A stretch of DNA of 64,000 nt from Bacteroidota bacterium. GTDB lineage: Bacteria; Bacteroidota; Bacteroidia; Chitinophagales; Chitinophagaceae. The notes under the pieces were generated by a model, which saw only the letters and a list, made by a program, of their open reading frames with translations, was not told the DNA's origin and ran no database searches. Both the position numbers and the translations under genes were made by a program. Positions 37,241-45,012 of this stretch are shown here, piece by piece. Numbering within the stretch: the first letter of the stretch is position 1; each line of letters begins with the position of its first letter. The DNA lies in assembly GCA_016706595.1 (NCBI GenBank), contig JADJJH010000007.1:496001-560000 (forward strand), written 5' to 3'.

Positions 37241-38935
37241 ATGCAAAAGAAATGGAAGCTAAAAAAAAGTCATGCCGATATTGTTCAACAATTACAAAAC
37301 GATTTAAAAATTCATCCTGTTTTATGTGAACTATTACAGCAACGAGAAATCAATACGTATGAACAAGCACGTCAATTTTTCAGAACGAGTGAAGAACATT
37401 TACATGACCCATTTTTAATGAAAGGAATGGATATTGCGGTAACGCGTATTCATCAAGCTATTGAAAACAAAGAACGAATTTTAATCTACGGTGATTACGA
37501 TGTTGATGGAACTACTTCGGTGGCTGTGGTTTACAGCTACTTACAAGCTATTCATCCCGATATTGAATATTATATCCCACATCGTTTTACCGAAGGATAT
37601 GGTATGTCGAATAAAGGTATTGAGTATGCCATTGCCAATCATTTCACTTTAATCATTACCCTCGATTGTGGTGTAAAATCTATCGTGCCCATTCATAAAG
37701 CCAAAGCAAACGGAATTGACACCATCGTGTGCGACCATCATTTACCCGATGATGATTTACCCGATGCGATTGCCATTCTAAATCCCAAGCAAGCAGATTG
37801 CCCTTACCCGTATAAAGAACTTTGCGGATGTGGTATTGGGTATAAACTCATTTCGGCCTATGCATTAAAATATCAAGCGAATGTTGAAAGTGTACATAAA
37901 CATCTCGATTTAGTGGCTACTGCTATTGCTGCCGATATTGTTCCTATCACCGGAGAAAATAGAACACTTTGTGTTTTAGGTTTACAAAAAGCAAATGCCA
38001 ATCCTTGCATTTCATTACAAGCCCTTCGTTATATCAATGCACTGCAAAAAGAATTTACCATCAATGATTTGGTTTTCATTATTGCTCCACGTGTGAATGC
38101 TGCGGGTCGAATGGATGATGCACGAAAGGCGGTGGATATGTTTATTGCACCGGATTTAGAAACCGCAAAAGAATATGCGAATTTGTTGCATGAAGATAAT
38201 CTGGTTCGTCGTGATATTGATAAACAAATTACCGCCGAGGCCCTTGAATTAGTAGATGCAATGAACAACGATGAAAGTTTACGTTCTACCGTTGTATATC
38301 ATCCCGATTGGCATAAAGGCGTTGTAGGTATTGTAGCATCGCGATTAATAGAGCATCATTATCGCCCAACCATAGTACTTACGAAATCTGAAGGAAAAGT
38401 GAGTGGTTCGGCACGGTCGATTAAAGGATTTAATTTGTTTGATGGATTAAACCAATGTGCCGAATATTTGGAAAATTGGGGTGGTCATTATTTTGCAGCC
38501 GGACTTACCATGAAGGAAGAAAATTTGAACCATTTTACGGCTAAGTTTAATGAAGTGGTAATTGCTTCAGTACCTGAAGAAATGTTTCAACCGGTAATTG
38601 AAATTGATGCCGAATTGCAACTTAAGGATATCAACGAATCCTTTTTACAAATTCTAAAACAATTTGCACCTCATGGACCTGAGAATATGAAACCGATATT
38701 TTTATCGACGGCGCTTACTGATTTTCAAGACAGAACAACCATTGTAAAAGAGCAACATGTTCGGTTTTCGGTTCAACAAGCAAATGGCAAAGTATTTAAC
38801 GGCATAGGGTTTAACCTTGCCGATAAAATGCCATTGATAAAATCGAAATCAAGTTTTGATATTTTATACCATCTCGAAGAGAATGAATTTAATGGGAATA
38901 CGAGTATTCAATTGAAGGTGATTGATGTGAGATAA
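37241..38935 (+). CDS. recJ: Single-stranded-DNA-specific exonuclease RecJ
   Basis: 5'-3' ssDNA exonuclease for recombination and mismatch/base-excision repair. 564 aa, DHH phosphoesterase fold: ILIYGDYDVDGTTSVAVVYSYL (motif I), LIITLDCGVKS (motif II), TIVCDHHLPDD (DHH motif III) and IAADIVPI (motif IV). The DHHA1 part shows HKGVVGIVASRLIEHHYRPTIVL and GSARSIKGFNLFDGL with GGHYFAAGLTM. A C-terminal OB-like domain follows (HVRFSVQQANGKVFNGIGFN). It is the last housekeeping gene before the accessory island. Confidence 0.95.
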   Translation: MQKKWKLKKSHADIVQQLQNDLKIHPVLCELLQQREINTYEQARQFFRTSEEHLHDPFLMKGMDIAVTRIHQAIENKERILIYGDYDVDGTTSVAVVYSYLQAIHPDIEYYIPHRFTEGYGMSNKGIEYAIANHFTLIITLDCGVKSIVPIHKAKANGIDTIVCDHHLPDDDLPDAIAILNPKQADCPYPYKELCGCGIGYKLISAYALKYQANVESVHKHLDLVATAIAADIVPITGENRTLCVLGLQKANANPCISLQALRYINALQKEFTINDLVFIIAPRVNAAGRMDDARKAVDMFIAPDLETAKEYANLLHEDNLVRRDIDKQITAEALELVDAMNNDESLRSTVVYHPDWHKGVVGIVASRLIEHHYRPTIVLTKSEGKVSGSARSIKGFNLFDGLNQCAEYLENWGGHYFAAGLTMKEENLNHFTAKFNEVVIASVPEEMFQPVIEIDAELQLKDINESFLQILKQFAPHGPENMKPIFLSTALTDFQDRTTIVKEQHVRFSVQQANGKVFNGIGFNLADKMPLIKSKSSFDILYHLEENEFNGNTSIQLKVIDVR

Positions 38936-39004
38936 AAGAAAAGACTTTGATATAAAATCATTACATAAGATAAATAATATTTAAATTCTGTCACAAATCT
39001 ATCT

Positions 39005-39565
39005 ATGGCAAAATCTATTATAATCAAAACCGAATTAATCGAAAATAAAATTTATGACATACGAGGTCAGAAAGTAATGATTGATAAAGACTTGGCTGAA
39101 TTGTATGGAGTTCTTACAGGGAATTTGAACAAAGCTGTGAAAAGAAATGCCAAACGCTTTCCTGCTGATTTTATGTTTCAATTAACTATGGAGGAGTATA
39201 AAAATTTGATGTTCCAAAATGGAATATCAAGTTGGGGCGGAACTAGGAAAATGCCTACAGCATTTACAGAACAAGGTGTAGCAATGTTGTCAAGTGTACT
39301 AAATAGTGATAGAGCTATTGAAGTTAATATTAGAATTATCAGAATATTTACAAAACTACGAGAAGTGGTAAACACACATAAAGATGTTTTACTAAAGTTG
39401 GAAAAAATAGAAAAACATTTAATCACACATGGACACTATATAAAAAGGCACGATGGCGAAATTGAAGCCATTTTTGAAATTATTGATGAAATAAGGGAAG
39501 CAAAGAATAAACCTCTACCATCAAAGCCACCAATAGGTTTTAAGACACAAGCTGCAAAAAAGTAA
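39005..39565 (+). CDS. ORF6N domain protein
   Basis: 186-aa protein with an N-terminal ORF6N (KilA-N-related) DNA-binding-type domain: IENKIYDIRGQKVMIDKDLAELYGV, then NKAVKRNAKRFPADFMFQLT, and the conserved RKMPTAFTEQGVAMLSSVL. A coiled-coil-like C-terminal part (LREVVNTHKDVLLKLEKIEKHL) and a basic tail follow. ORF6N proteins are typical of phage and mobile elements, and this one marks the left side of the accessory island. Its role is not known. Confidence 0.88.
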   Translation: MAKSIIIKTELIENKIYDIRGQKVMIDKDLAELYGVLTGNLNKAVKRNAKRFPADFMFQLTMEEYKNLMFQNGISSWGGTRKMPTAFTEQGVAMLSSVLNSDRAIEVNIRIIRIFTKLREVVNTHKDVLLKLEKIEKHLITHGHYIKRHDGEIEAIFEIIDEIREAKNKPLPSKPPIGFKTQAAKK

Positions 39566-39579
39566 TATGATTATAAGTA

Positions 39580-39852
39580 ATGAACATCAATGCAAAAGAT
39601 GATAAAAAATTCATTTGCCTCTTTGGAGTATTAAATTCAAATGAGTGGAGTGCAGGAATTTGTTTTGGGAAGAAAAAAAATGAGATAATAACAAATTGGA
39701 TCAACCTTTCTTTGTCAGAAATCAAAGATGGTAAAGAAGAAAGAATTAAACCAACTTCATACGAGATTCAGGGAGATGTCAAACCGCGTCCTTATATTTA
39801 CATTTTGGATTTTTTAAAAAAGTGCGTCAATTGGGAATTTAAATATTCATAG
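39580..39852 (+). pseudogene. Truncated duplicate of the secreted protein gene at 58821
   Basis: The 90-codon frame reads KKFICLFGVLNSNEWSAGI and ERIKPTSYEIQG, matching residues about 61-133 of the 287-aa protein at 58821-59684 nearly residue by residue, and the DNA is alike as well. It lacks the signal peptide and the C-terminal two-thirds; after PYIY the sequence is unrelated. I take it as a gene fragment left by a duplication or recombination event, although expression of a short peptide cannot be excluded. Confidence 0.7.
39598..39807 (+). repeat. Direct repeat, left copy (about 200 bp)
   Basis: Homologous to about 59007-59215 in the same orientation, with roughly 85% identity by eye. 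The two copies bracket a 19-kb accessory region. Confidence 0.7.
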
Positions 39853-39866
39853 TAGAAATTAAAAAA

Positions 39867-40304
39867 GTGAAAACTAATATTAGAGCAGGTAATTTTTTTA
39901 TGTTAATAATTTCAATTATTACTAGCTTATTTCTTTTTTCTTTCAATCAAAGTAAAGAAAATAAATTGATAGGTAAATGGAAGTTAGAATCGTTTACAAG
40001 TTCAGTAAATGGTAAAGAAAGTAAATCTTCGGCGTTTGATAATAGAGAATTCGAGTTTTATATTGATAATAAATATTTATTAACTCAGCCAGAAAAGAAT
40101 GGACTAGATTCAACAGAAAGTGTAACAAAATTTAATGGTGATTACAAGATTGCTAATAACTCGATAACATTCTATTTTCATAACATAAAAGAAACTACTT
40201 ATGAATTGGTTTTCTTAACCGACTCTAAAATAAAATTAATACGTTATTCATCGATATCTAAATCAGAAAGAAGCGAAGAGGTTTATAATAAGGTCCTTAA
40301 ATAG
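39867..40304 (+). CDS. Lipocalin-like exported protein
   Basis: 145-aa protein (GTG start at 39867; the ATG at 39900, giving MLIISIITSLFLFSF, is an alternative) with a hydrophobic export signal. The mature part begins ENKLIGKWKLESFTSS, the lipocalin-like GxW start, and alternates strands (REFEFYIDNKYLL, GDYKIANNSITFYFHNIKETTYELVFLTDSKIKLIRY). It resembles the small lipocalin-like/DUF4923-type stress or surface proteins of Bacteroidota. The ligand is unknown. Confidence 0.6.
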   Translation: MKTNIRAGNFFMLIISIITSLFLFSFNQSKENKLIGKWKLESFTSSVNGKESKSSAFDNREFEFYIDNKYLLTQPEKNGLDSTESVTKFNGDYKIANNSITFYFHNIKETTYELVFLTDSKIKLIRYSSISKSERSEEVYNKVLK

Positions 40305-40505
40305 AATCTATGCTTCATTCGGCTGAAATAAATTTGACTACGTCTAACAATTATGGCAATAGATGCATCCAGTTTCTTCCTTAATACTAATGTACGTACA
40401 ATCATTATTTTTCTTCCTTCTAAGTACCATCTTTACAGAAGCCATGAGAGAATGTTTTAAGTATAAATAAATTATTTGATAGATTAAAGATACTACTCTG
40501 GTAAA

Positions 40506-40728
40506 ACATAGGTACAACATTATGTGTATTTTCTTGCTTCAATATGATAATTACAATCAAACAAATTTCCTATGTATACTGCATCTTGATCCATATTGCA
40601 AAATAGAAAGGTGAGCCCCCACAGCTTATTTACTATAGAATATAAATTCAATGAAAGCCTTATTGGCAAAGAGTTAATTAAATTATTAGTTAGTATAATA
40701 ATTAGATTGGTACAACATAGGTACAACA
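40506..40728. repeat. Pair of 14-bp direct repeats
   Basis: ACATAGGTACAACA occurs at 40506-40519 and again at 40715-40728; the second lies in a tandem run (TACAACATAGGTACAACA). The spacing is 209 bp. They could be att or arm sites of a tyrosine recombinase, but no integrase gene is present. Confidence 0.5.
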
Positions 40729-40743
40729 ATTTGGCAAAATGAA

Positions 40744-40764
40744 AAGCCCCGAAATTAGGGGCTT
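40744..40764 (-). terminator. Terminator of the XRE-immA operon
   Basis: Perfect 7-bp GC-rich stem AAGCCCC/GGGGCTT with a 7-base loop. On the minus strand it is followed by TTTTCATTTTG. It lies 20 bases beyond the ImmA-like stop. Confidence 0.8.
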
Positions 40765-40783
40765 GTCTTTATCATATACTTTA

Positions 40784-41314
40784 TTAATTATTAAAGAAGT
40801 CCAAATTGTTCAGCCTGTATGTCATAGCTGAAATGCTAACATTAAATTTTTTGGCAAGAAGATGTAAATTTTTATCGTCACTTAAGTCAAGATGGTTATT
40901 ATCAATTTCTTTTATAAGAAGATGTCTTGGCATTAGAATTGCTGCTGCAAAAGCATTTGCTTCAATTTCTTTTTGCTGCTCTCCGGTTGAAGAACTTTGA
41001 TTACGAAATTCAATCCTGAATTGATTATCAATAAAAAGAGAACTTGTTTCTGAATGAACATGATGTAACTCGTAATGCCCTAATTCATGAGCAATTGTAA
41101 ACCTTCGTCGAACTGGTGGGTCATTGAAGTTATATCCAATATACCCTTCGCCCTTTTCTACTACAAGTACACCCGATACATTTTCACCTAAATCATAAGG
41201 CTTTACTCCTAAACCCATTTTTATTGCTATTTCTTTAATAGGAATAGGAAGTTTAGTTATCCCAAATTTATCCAATATTTTAATGGCAATATTTTCTATT
41301 CTTTTATGTATCAT
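40784..41314 (-). CDS. ImmA/IrrE family metallopeptidase
   Basis: 176-aa zinc-dependent peptidase of the ImmA/IrrE (COG2856) family. The active site is RRFTIAHELGHYELHH (HExxH, residues 76-80), preceded by GYIGYNFNDPPVR and followed by KEIEANAFAAAILMPRHLL with the third ligand Glu. Family members cleave or inactivate XRE-type repressors (ImmR in ICEBs1, DdrO in Deinococcus). It lies directly downstream of an XRE gene (5-bp gap) and divergent from the ubiquitin-like operon, so it probably controls that operon by cleaving the repressor. What activates it is unknown. Confidence 0.92.
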   Translation of the reverse strand: MIHKRIENIAIKILDKFGITKLPIPIKEIAIKMGLGVKPYDLGENVSGVLVVEKGEGYIGYNFNDPPVRRRFTIAHELGHYELHHVHSETSSLFIDNQFRIEFRNQSSSTGEQQKEIEANAFAAAILMPRHLLIKEIDNNHLDLSDDKNLHLLAKKFNVSISAMTYRLNNLDFFNN

Positions 41315-41319
41315 ATTAC

Positions 41320-41676
41320 CTATTTTTTATTTGAAACATCACCAATAAATCCAAGTATTTTTTCTGTAGTGTTTTTATCATTCATTTGTGCGTTGCTTAA
41401 TTGAGTATCAATTATTTTCTTCCATTTCGGATTTAGTGTTTCATTACTTTCAAATTGCGGAATTAAATCTTGTAGTTGAATATTGAGAATTTTTGAAACC
41501 TCCCACAGCAAATGTATTGATGGTCGTTGCCTCCCCATCTCTATATTTACAATAGATGCCCTTGACAAGTTAAGAACCGCCCCTAAAGCTTCTTGTTTCA
41601 AATTAACTTTCTTTCTCTCTGCTCTGATTCTTGCCCCTATTGCAGAATAAAATCTTAGTATATCTGATTCCTGCAT
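41320..41676 (-). CDS. XRE-family helix-turn-helix repressor
   Basis: 118-aa protein with an N-terminal HTH (residues about 13-66: IGARIRAERKKVNLKQEALGAVLNLSRASIVNIEMGRQRPS). The C-terminal 50 residues (ESNETLNPKWKKIIDTQLSNAQMNDKNT) are probably for dimerisation or protease recognition. It is the first gene of a two-gene operon with the ImmA-like protease, and its promoter faces that of the ubiquitin-like operon in a 132-bp intergenic region (41677-41808). It is the likely repressor of both. Confidence 0.92.
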   Translation of the reverse strand: MQESDILRFYSAIGARIRAERKKVNLKQEALGAVLNLSRASIVNIEMGRQRPSIHLLWEVSKILNIQLQDLIPQFESNETLNPKWKKIIDTQLSNAQMNDKNTTEKILGFIGDVSNKK

Positions 41677-41784
41677 TGTCGTATTATGAGTGTAAAGTTA
41701 TAACTGAAAAATGAATATTAAAAATGTTTGTATTACTTTACATAAAATATATGTTTGAAATGCTGTTCATGATAAAATCATTCA

Positions 41785-41792
41785 TACATTTG
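41785..41792 (+). promoter_or_regulatory. -7 element of the ubiquitin-like operon
   Basis: TACATTTG is a perfect TAnnTTTG, 17 bases before the ATG at 41809. The -33 region is weak (CTGT near 41764), as expected for an activated or derepressed promoter. No clear palindromic operator was identified in the 132-bp region. Confidence 0.4.
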
Positions 41793-41808
41793 TAAAAAAA
41801 TTTAAACA

Positions 41809-42105
41809 ATGACAAATAATTTAAGTTCAAAAGACAAAACAAATTCAGGAAATGATGAATTTTACACTCTAATATTCGTGATTGAAGGCAATCCTATTAC
41901 TTTAGAATTTAATGTTACATGGATTTTAAGACAGGTAATAGAAATGGCTTTAGAAAAAAGCCGAAATACCGGAAGACCAGTAGATGACTGGCAAGTTAAA
42001 TTGGGTGATACTGTTTTAGACATGACCCAACCACTATGCAATTTAGGTTTATCGGATGGGACAAAATTATATCTAAGTACTAAAATTGGGGCTGGTGGAA
42101 ACTAA
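41809..42105 (+). CDS. Ubiquitin-like protein (single beta-grasp domain, C-terminal ...GGN)
   Basis: 98-aa protein. Residues 18-92 fit a ubiquitin-like beta-grasp fold: FYTLIFVIEGNPITLEFN (two strands), the helix TWILRQVIEMALEKSRN, then WQVKLGDTVLD and LGLSDGTKLYLST. The pattern resembles the DUF2604-type prokaryotic ubiquitin-like family. The tail is KIGAGGN: a diglycine followed by one extra Asn, which would need trimming before activation by E1. It is the first gene of an operon with an E2-like protein, a JAMM peptidase and an E1, the set found in Bil-type and related bacterial ubiquitin-like pathways. Bil's own ISG15-like modifier has two such domains; this has one. Confidence 0.82.
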   Translation: MTNNLSSKDKTNSGNDEFYTLIFVIEGNPITLEFNVTWILRQVIEMALEKSRNTGRPVDDWQVKLGDTVLDMTQPLCNLGLSDGTKLYLSTKIGAGGN

Positions 42106-42709
42106 GAAGGTTCAAGTTGAAAACCATGTCCAATATGTTGAACAGATGGTTTCAGAAAAAAAGTTTAATCGTGAGTTAAAATTATTCAAGGAAAATTATA
42201 ATGATCAGTATCGAACGCGTGGTATTATATTAATTGAAGCATGTTTCCCTAATATTGAATTAATGTTCATCACTCCCAATTTAAAACCTATATCGATAGC
42301 ATTTGCTGTAAGAATTAATTTTAGCAATTATGATGTTGAGCCACTATCTATCAGATTTATAAATCCAATAACAAGAGAATTTATTCTCGGAGAGAATAAT
42401 GTCGTTCCCTTTTTTATTAAAGTAGGGGCTTTGCCTAATGGTCAACCTATTCCACAAAACTTATTACAGTGTGAATCACCTAACTCACTGCCATTTTTGT
42501 GCTTTCAAGGAACACGAGAATATCACAATCATTCATATCATTCGGGTGACTCTTGGCTATTATACAGACAGAAAGGAAAAGGAACATTAGCTTTCATTAT
42601 TGAAGCTTTATATAATTATGGGGTTACATCATTAGATGCATATTCAATACAATTCATTTCTTCGCCTGTATTACAATTCCATATAGACATGAATAAAATT
42701 CCTGAATGA
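42095..42709 (+). CDS. E2-like/predicted metal-binding (CEHH) protein of the ubiquitin-like operon
   Basis: About 204 aa. It overlaps the modifier gene; candidate starts are TTG 42086, GTG 42095 and ATG 42146, and I choose the GTG because it gives tight coupling. The middle (GIILIEACFPNIELMFITP, FAVRINFSNYDVEPLSIRFINP) is compatible with the central strands of an E2/UBC-like fold. The strongest motif is LCFQGTREYHNHSYHSGDSW: Cys139, Glu145, His147, His149, His152 (numbered from 42086), which fits the Metal_CEHH domain that Pfam describes in bacterial ubiquitin-like gene clusters. It is in the position of the E2 (bilB) in Bil operons. Whether Cys139 is catalytic or structural is open. It overlaps the JAMM gene start by 4 bases. 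Confidence 0.65.
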   Translation: METKKVQVENHVQYVEQMVSEKKFNRELKLFKENYNDQYRTRGIILIEACFPNIELMFITPNLKPISIAFAVRINFSNYDVEPLSIRFINPITREFILGENNVVPFFIKVGALPNGQPIPQNLLQCESPNSLPFLCFQGTREYHNHSYHSGDSWLLYRQKGKGTLAFIIEALYNYGVTSLDAYSIQFISSPVLQFHIDMNKIPE

Positions 42710-43194
42710 ATTATTTAGAAAATATAAATCAAATAATTCTTCCAATAAGGGAGATAGAAATTGTATATAAACATTTAAGGTACATGGGTAAAAATGAATA
42801 CGAGGGCGTAGCGTTATGGGCAGGTCATTTTGAAAATGAAGAAAAGTTTAAGATTACTACCACCATCATACCAAAACAAAAATCATCTAATATTGAGGAC
42901 GGCTTATTTTATACAGTTGCTGGTGATGAGTTAGATGCCGTGAATAAATATTTATATCTTAATAACCTAAGATTAGTTGCTCAAATCCATAGCCACCCGA
43001 ATAGAGCTTATCATTCAGAAACAGATGATAAATATCCAATAGTTACACAAGAGGGAAGTTTTTCTATAGTTGTACCAAATTTTGCAAAGGACAATTTTGA
43101 ACTTTCGCAATGGGCAATATATAGGCTTAAAACATTTATGGTGTGGTATGAAATTACTCTAAATGAATCAAATAATATTTTTAAAATAATTTAG
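42706..43194 (+). CDS. JAMM/JAB-family deubiquitinase-like isopeptidase
   Basis: 162-aa protein with a complete JAMM zinc site: Glu33 (EYEGVALWAG), then VAQIHSHPNRAYHSETDD giving H95-x-H97-x6-S104-x2-D107. This is the Prok-JAB type, which matures the ubiquitin-like precursor and/or removes it from targets. The ATG overlaps the upstream stop by 4 bases and the stop is followed 2 bases later by the E1 ATG, so it is firmly part of the four-gene operon. The extra Asn after the modifier's GG is a natural processing substrate. Confidence 0.92.
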   Translation: MNYLENINQIILPIREIEIVYKHLRYMGKNEYEGVALWAGHFENEEKFKITTTIIPKQKSSNIEDGLFYTVAGDELDAVNKYLYLNNLRLVAQIHSHPNRAYHSETDDKYPIVTQEGSFSIVVPNFAKDNFELSQWAIYRLKTFMVWYEITLNESNNIFKII

Positions 43195-43196
43195 TC

Positions 43197-44738
43197 ATGG
43201 CGTTAGCAAACTTTTTTGATAAATGTGCTTTAAATGCGGCTCAAATTCTTAACCAATTTAATAGAGAGGCATTCGAAAATATTCTTACTAAAAACTATAT
43301 AGGAATTGTTTACGATAAGTCTGCTTTGAATTCAAGCGAGGCGAGAATGACTTTGGACTTATTGGTAAGAATAGCTGCTAGATTATATCCCAATATGCAA
43401 ATTATTGGAATTGGTGGTGCTGTTTCCGATTACTCTAATGGTCTTCAAATTCTTGCTAAGTCTATCAATCCAGATATTAATTTATCGAGTAAAGTGAACC
43501 CAAATATTGCTATCGTGGTTGGTGATAGCGTATACAATGAAACCGATTGTTTAAGTATTTACGCTGGTTCCAATAGTTGGGTATTGAAGCAATCAAAATC
43601 CAGACCTGTATCATCAGGATCATCTAATAACCCTTTTGGCGCAGGTGCAGCAGCATGTTTTGCCACCGCTCATTTATTTTGTTATGTATTTAAAGACCAA
43701 TTAGACAACCCAAATTTTGACGATGAATTAACACTTTCATTGTTAGATTTTTCAAATGGTTCAAATCAAACAAATACCAAATTGGAAAATATTGAAAACT
43801 TTTGTTTTAAAAATACAACACTTGTAGGTGCAGGGGCTATTGGAAATGCAGCGTTATGGGCGTTAAAGAATTTAAACTCCGTCCAGGGTGAAATTACTAT
43901 TTTGGATAATGAGGATATTTCGCTTACCAATCTTCAGCGATACGTCATGACAACTCAAAATAATATTGACCGCAAAAAAGTTGAATTTGCAAAAGAGATT
44001 TTGGACAAGAGCAAATTGAAAATAAATCCAGTATGTTTAGAATGGGAAGAATATATTAATGCAGGCAATAATAAAAACTTAGATAATATACTAGTTGCTG
44101 TTGATTCCGCTAAAGCAAGGATAAATATTCAAAGTAGCCTGCCTAAACATATTTATAACTCATGGACACAGCAAAATGATTTAGGAGTTTCTATTCACAG
44201 TGATTTTGTAGATGAAAACGCTTGTTTGATGTGTTTGTACTTGCCAGACCAACCAACATCAAGTAAGTCAGTAATAATGGCTGATGCACTTGGCATCCCT
44301 GATCTAGAACCGAATGTTCGCAAAGCTATAGAATTAAATTCACCATTAGACTCAAACCTATTAAACATTATTGCATTGAGAAATGGAATTGAAACGACTG
44401 CAATGAATACCTACATTGGTAAAGACATAAATACATTCTATAGCGAAGCGATATGCGGAGGTTTTTTTTTAAAATTAACTGGTAAAGCCAACAACCAAAA
44501 GCAAGTGGAAGTACCAACGCCATTCGAATCAGCCTTTGCAGGAATTCTGATAGTCTCTGAATTTATAAAAAGTAAACTTGGCCTAAATGTAGAGCAATCA
44601 AAAAAACATATACGGTTTAATCTATTCAAAAATGTTAATTACGATAACATTACTTCCAAGGAAATCAAGCGACCACATCTTAAATGTATTTGTCAAGATG
44701 AAGATTTTACAAATGCTTATCAAAAGAAGTGGAAATAG
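43197..44738 (+). CDS. E1-like (ThiF-fold) activating enzyme
   Basis: 513 aa. Residues 1-200 form an N-terminal E1_N-like domain. From 205 the Rossmann/ThiF adenylation domain shows TTLVGAGAIGNAALWAL (nucleotide-binding GxGxxG at 211-216), ITILDNEDISLTNLQRYVM (Asp237, Asn245, Arg248) and VAVDSAKARINIQ. Two Cys pairs, CLMC (343-346) and CIC (497-499), are suitable for a structural zinc. Cys420 in SEAICGGF is a candidate thioester cysteine. It would activate the modifier at its C-terminal Gly with ATP and pass it on to an E2. It ends the operon (bilD position) and converges with the mobilization genes. Confidence 0.9.
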   Translation: MALANFFDKCALNAAQILNQFNREAFENILTKNYIGIVYDKSALNSSEARMTLDLLVRIAARLYPNMQIIGIGGAVSDYSNGLQILAKSINPDINLSSKVNPNIAIVVGDSVYNETDCLSIYAGSNSWVLKQSKSRPVSSGSSNNPFGAGAAACFATAHLFCYVFKDQLDNPNFDDELTLSLLDFSNGSNQTNTKLENIENFCFKNTTLVGAGAIGNAALWALKNLNSVQGEITILDNEDISLTNLQRYVMTTQNNIDRKKVEFAKEILDKSKLKINPVCLEWEEYINAGNNKNLDNILVAVDSAKARINIQSSLPKHIYNSWTQQNDLGVSIHSDFVDENACLMCLYLPDQPTSSKSVIMADALGIPDLEPNVRKAIELNSPLDSNLLNIIALRNGIETTAMNTYIGKDINTFYSEAICGGFFLKLTGKANNQKQVEVPTPFESAFAGILIVSEFIKSKLGLNVEQSKKHIRFNLFKNVNYDNITSKEIKRPHLKCICQDEDFTNAYQKKWK

Positions 44739-44773
44739 TAACTGCTTCTCTTTACTAGCTAAAATCAAGTTTA

Positions 44774-45010
44774 TTATTCTCTCCCTAAGTCATTTTCTCT
44801 TTCATTCGTGCTATTCCTCAAATCGTCAACCTCTTTAATTTGATCTTTCACTTGTTCAAATTCTAATTCTTGTTTACCGTCTATCATCCCTTCTGTGTAG
44901 GAATTATTCGGCGACAATGTGGCAAAAATTGTGTTCATGAGGGTCGGATTATGTTTGGTTATAAGATATCCTGTATTAAATCCCGTTTGGTATTGTTGTA
45001 TATTTTCCAT
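44774..45010 (-). CDS. Small hypothetical protein of the mobilization region
   Basis: 78-aa acidic protein (MENIQQYQTGFNTGYLITKHN...). The first half looks globular (YTEGMIDGKQELEFEQVKDQIKE) and the last 20 residues (VDDLRNSTNERENDLGRE) closely match a segment of the relaxase C-terminal tail (LDDLRNQANERGNESQRQ). It starts 2 bases after the upstream HTH gene, so the two are co-transcribed. I do not recognise a family; a role as a relaxase-associated or regulatory partner is inference. Confidence 0.6.
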   Translation of the reverse strand: MENIQQYQTGFNTGYLITKHNPTLMNTIFATLSPNNSYTEGMIDGKQELEFEQVKDQIKEVDDLRNSTNERENDLGRE

Positions 45011-45012
45011 TA

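Larger units (their letters stand above)
40305..40783. other. 479-bp gene-free gap with direct repeats
   Basis: No credible gene; a 69-codon minus-strand ORF is not supported. Two exact 14-bp copies of ACATAGGTACAACA lie at 40506-40519 and 40715-40728, and a further TACAACA precedes the second copy at 40711. They could be binding sites of a recombinase or regulator. At the right end is the terminator of the immA-like gene. Confidence 0.55.

Noticed and set aside
40520..40729. 69-codon minus-strand ORF in the gap left of the regulator pair
   Set aside because: Covered mostly by direct-repeat sequence; no start signal, motif or operon context.
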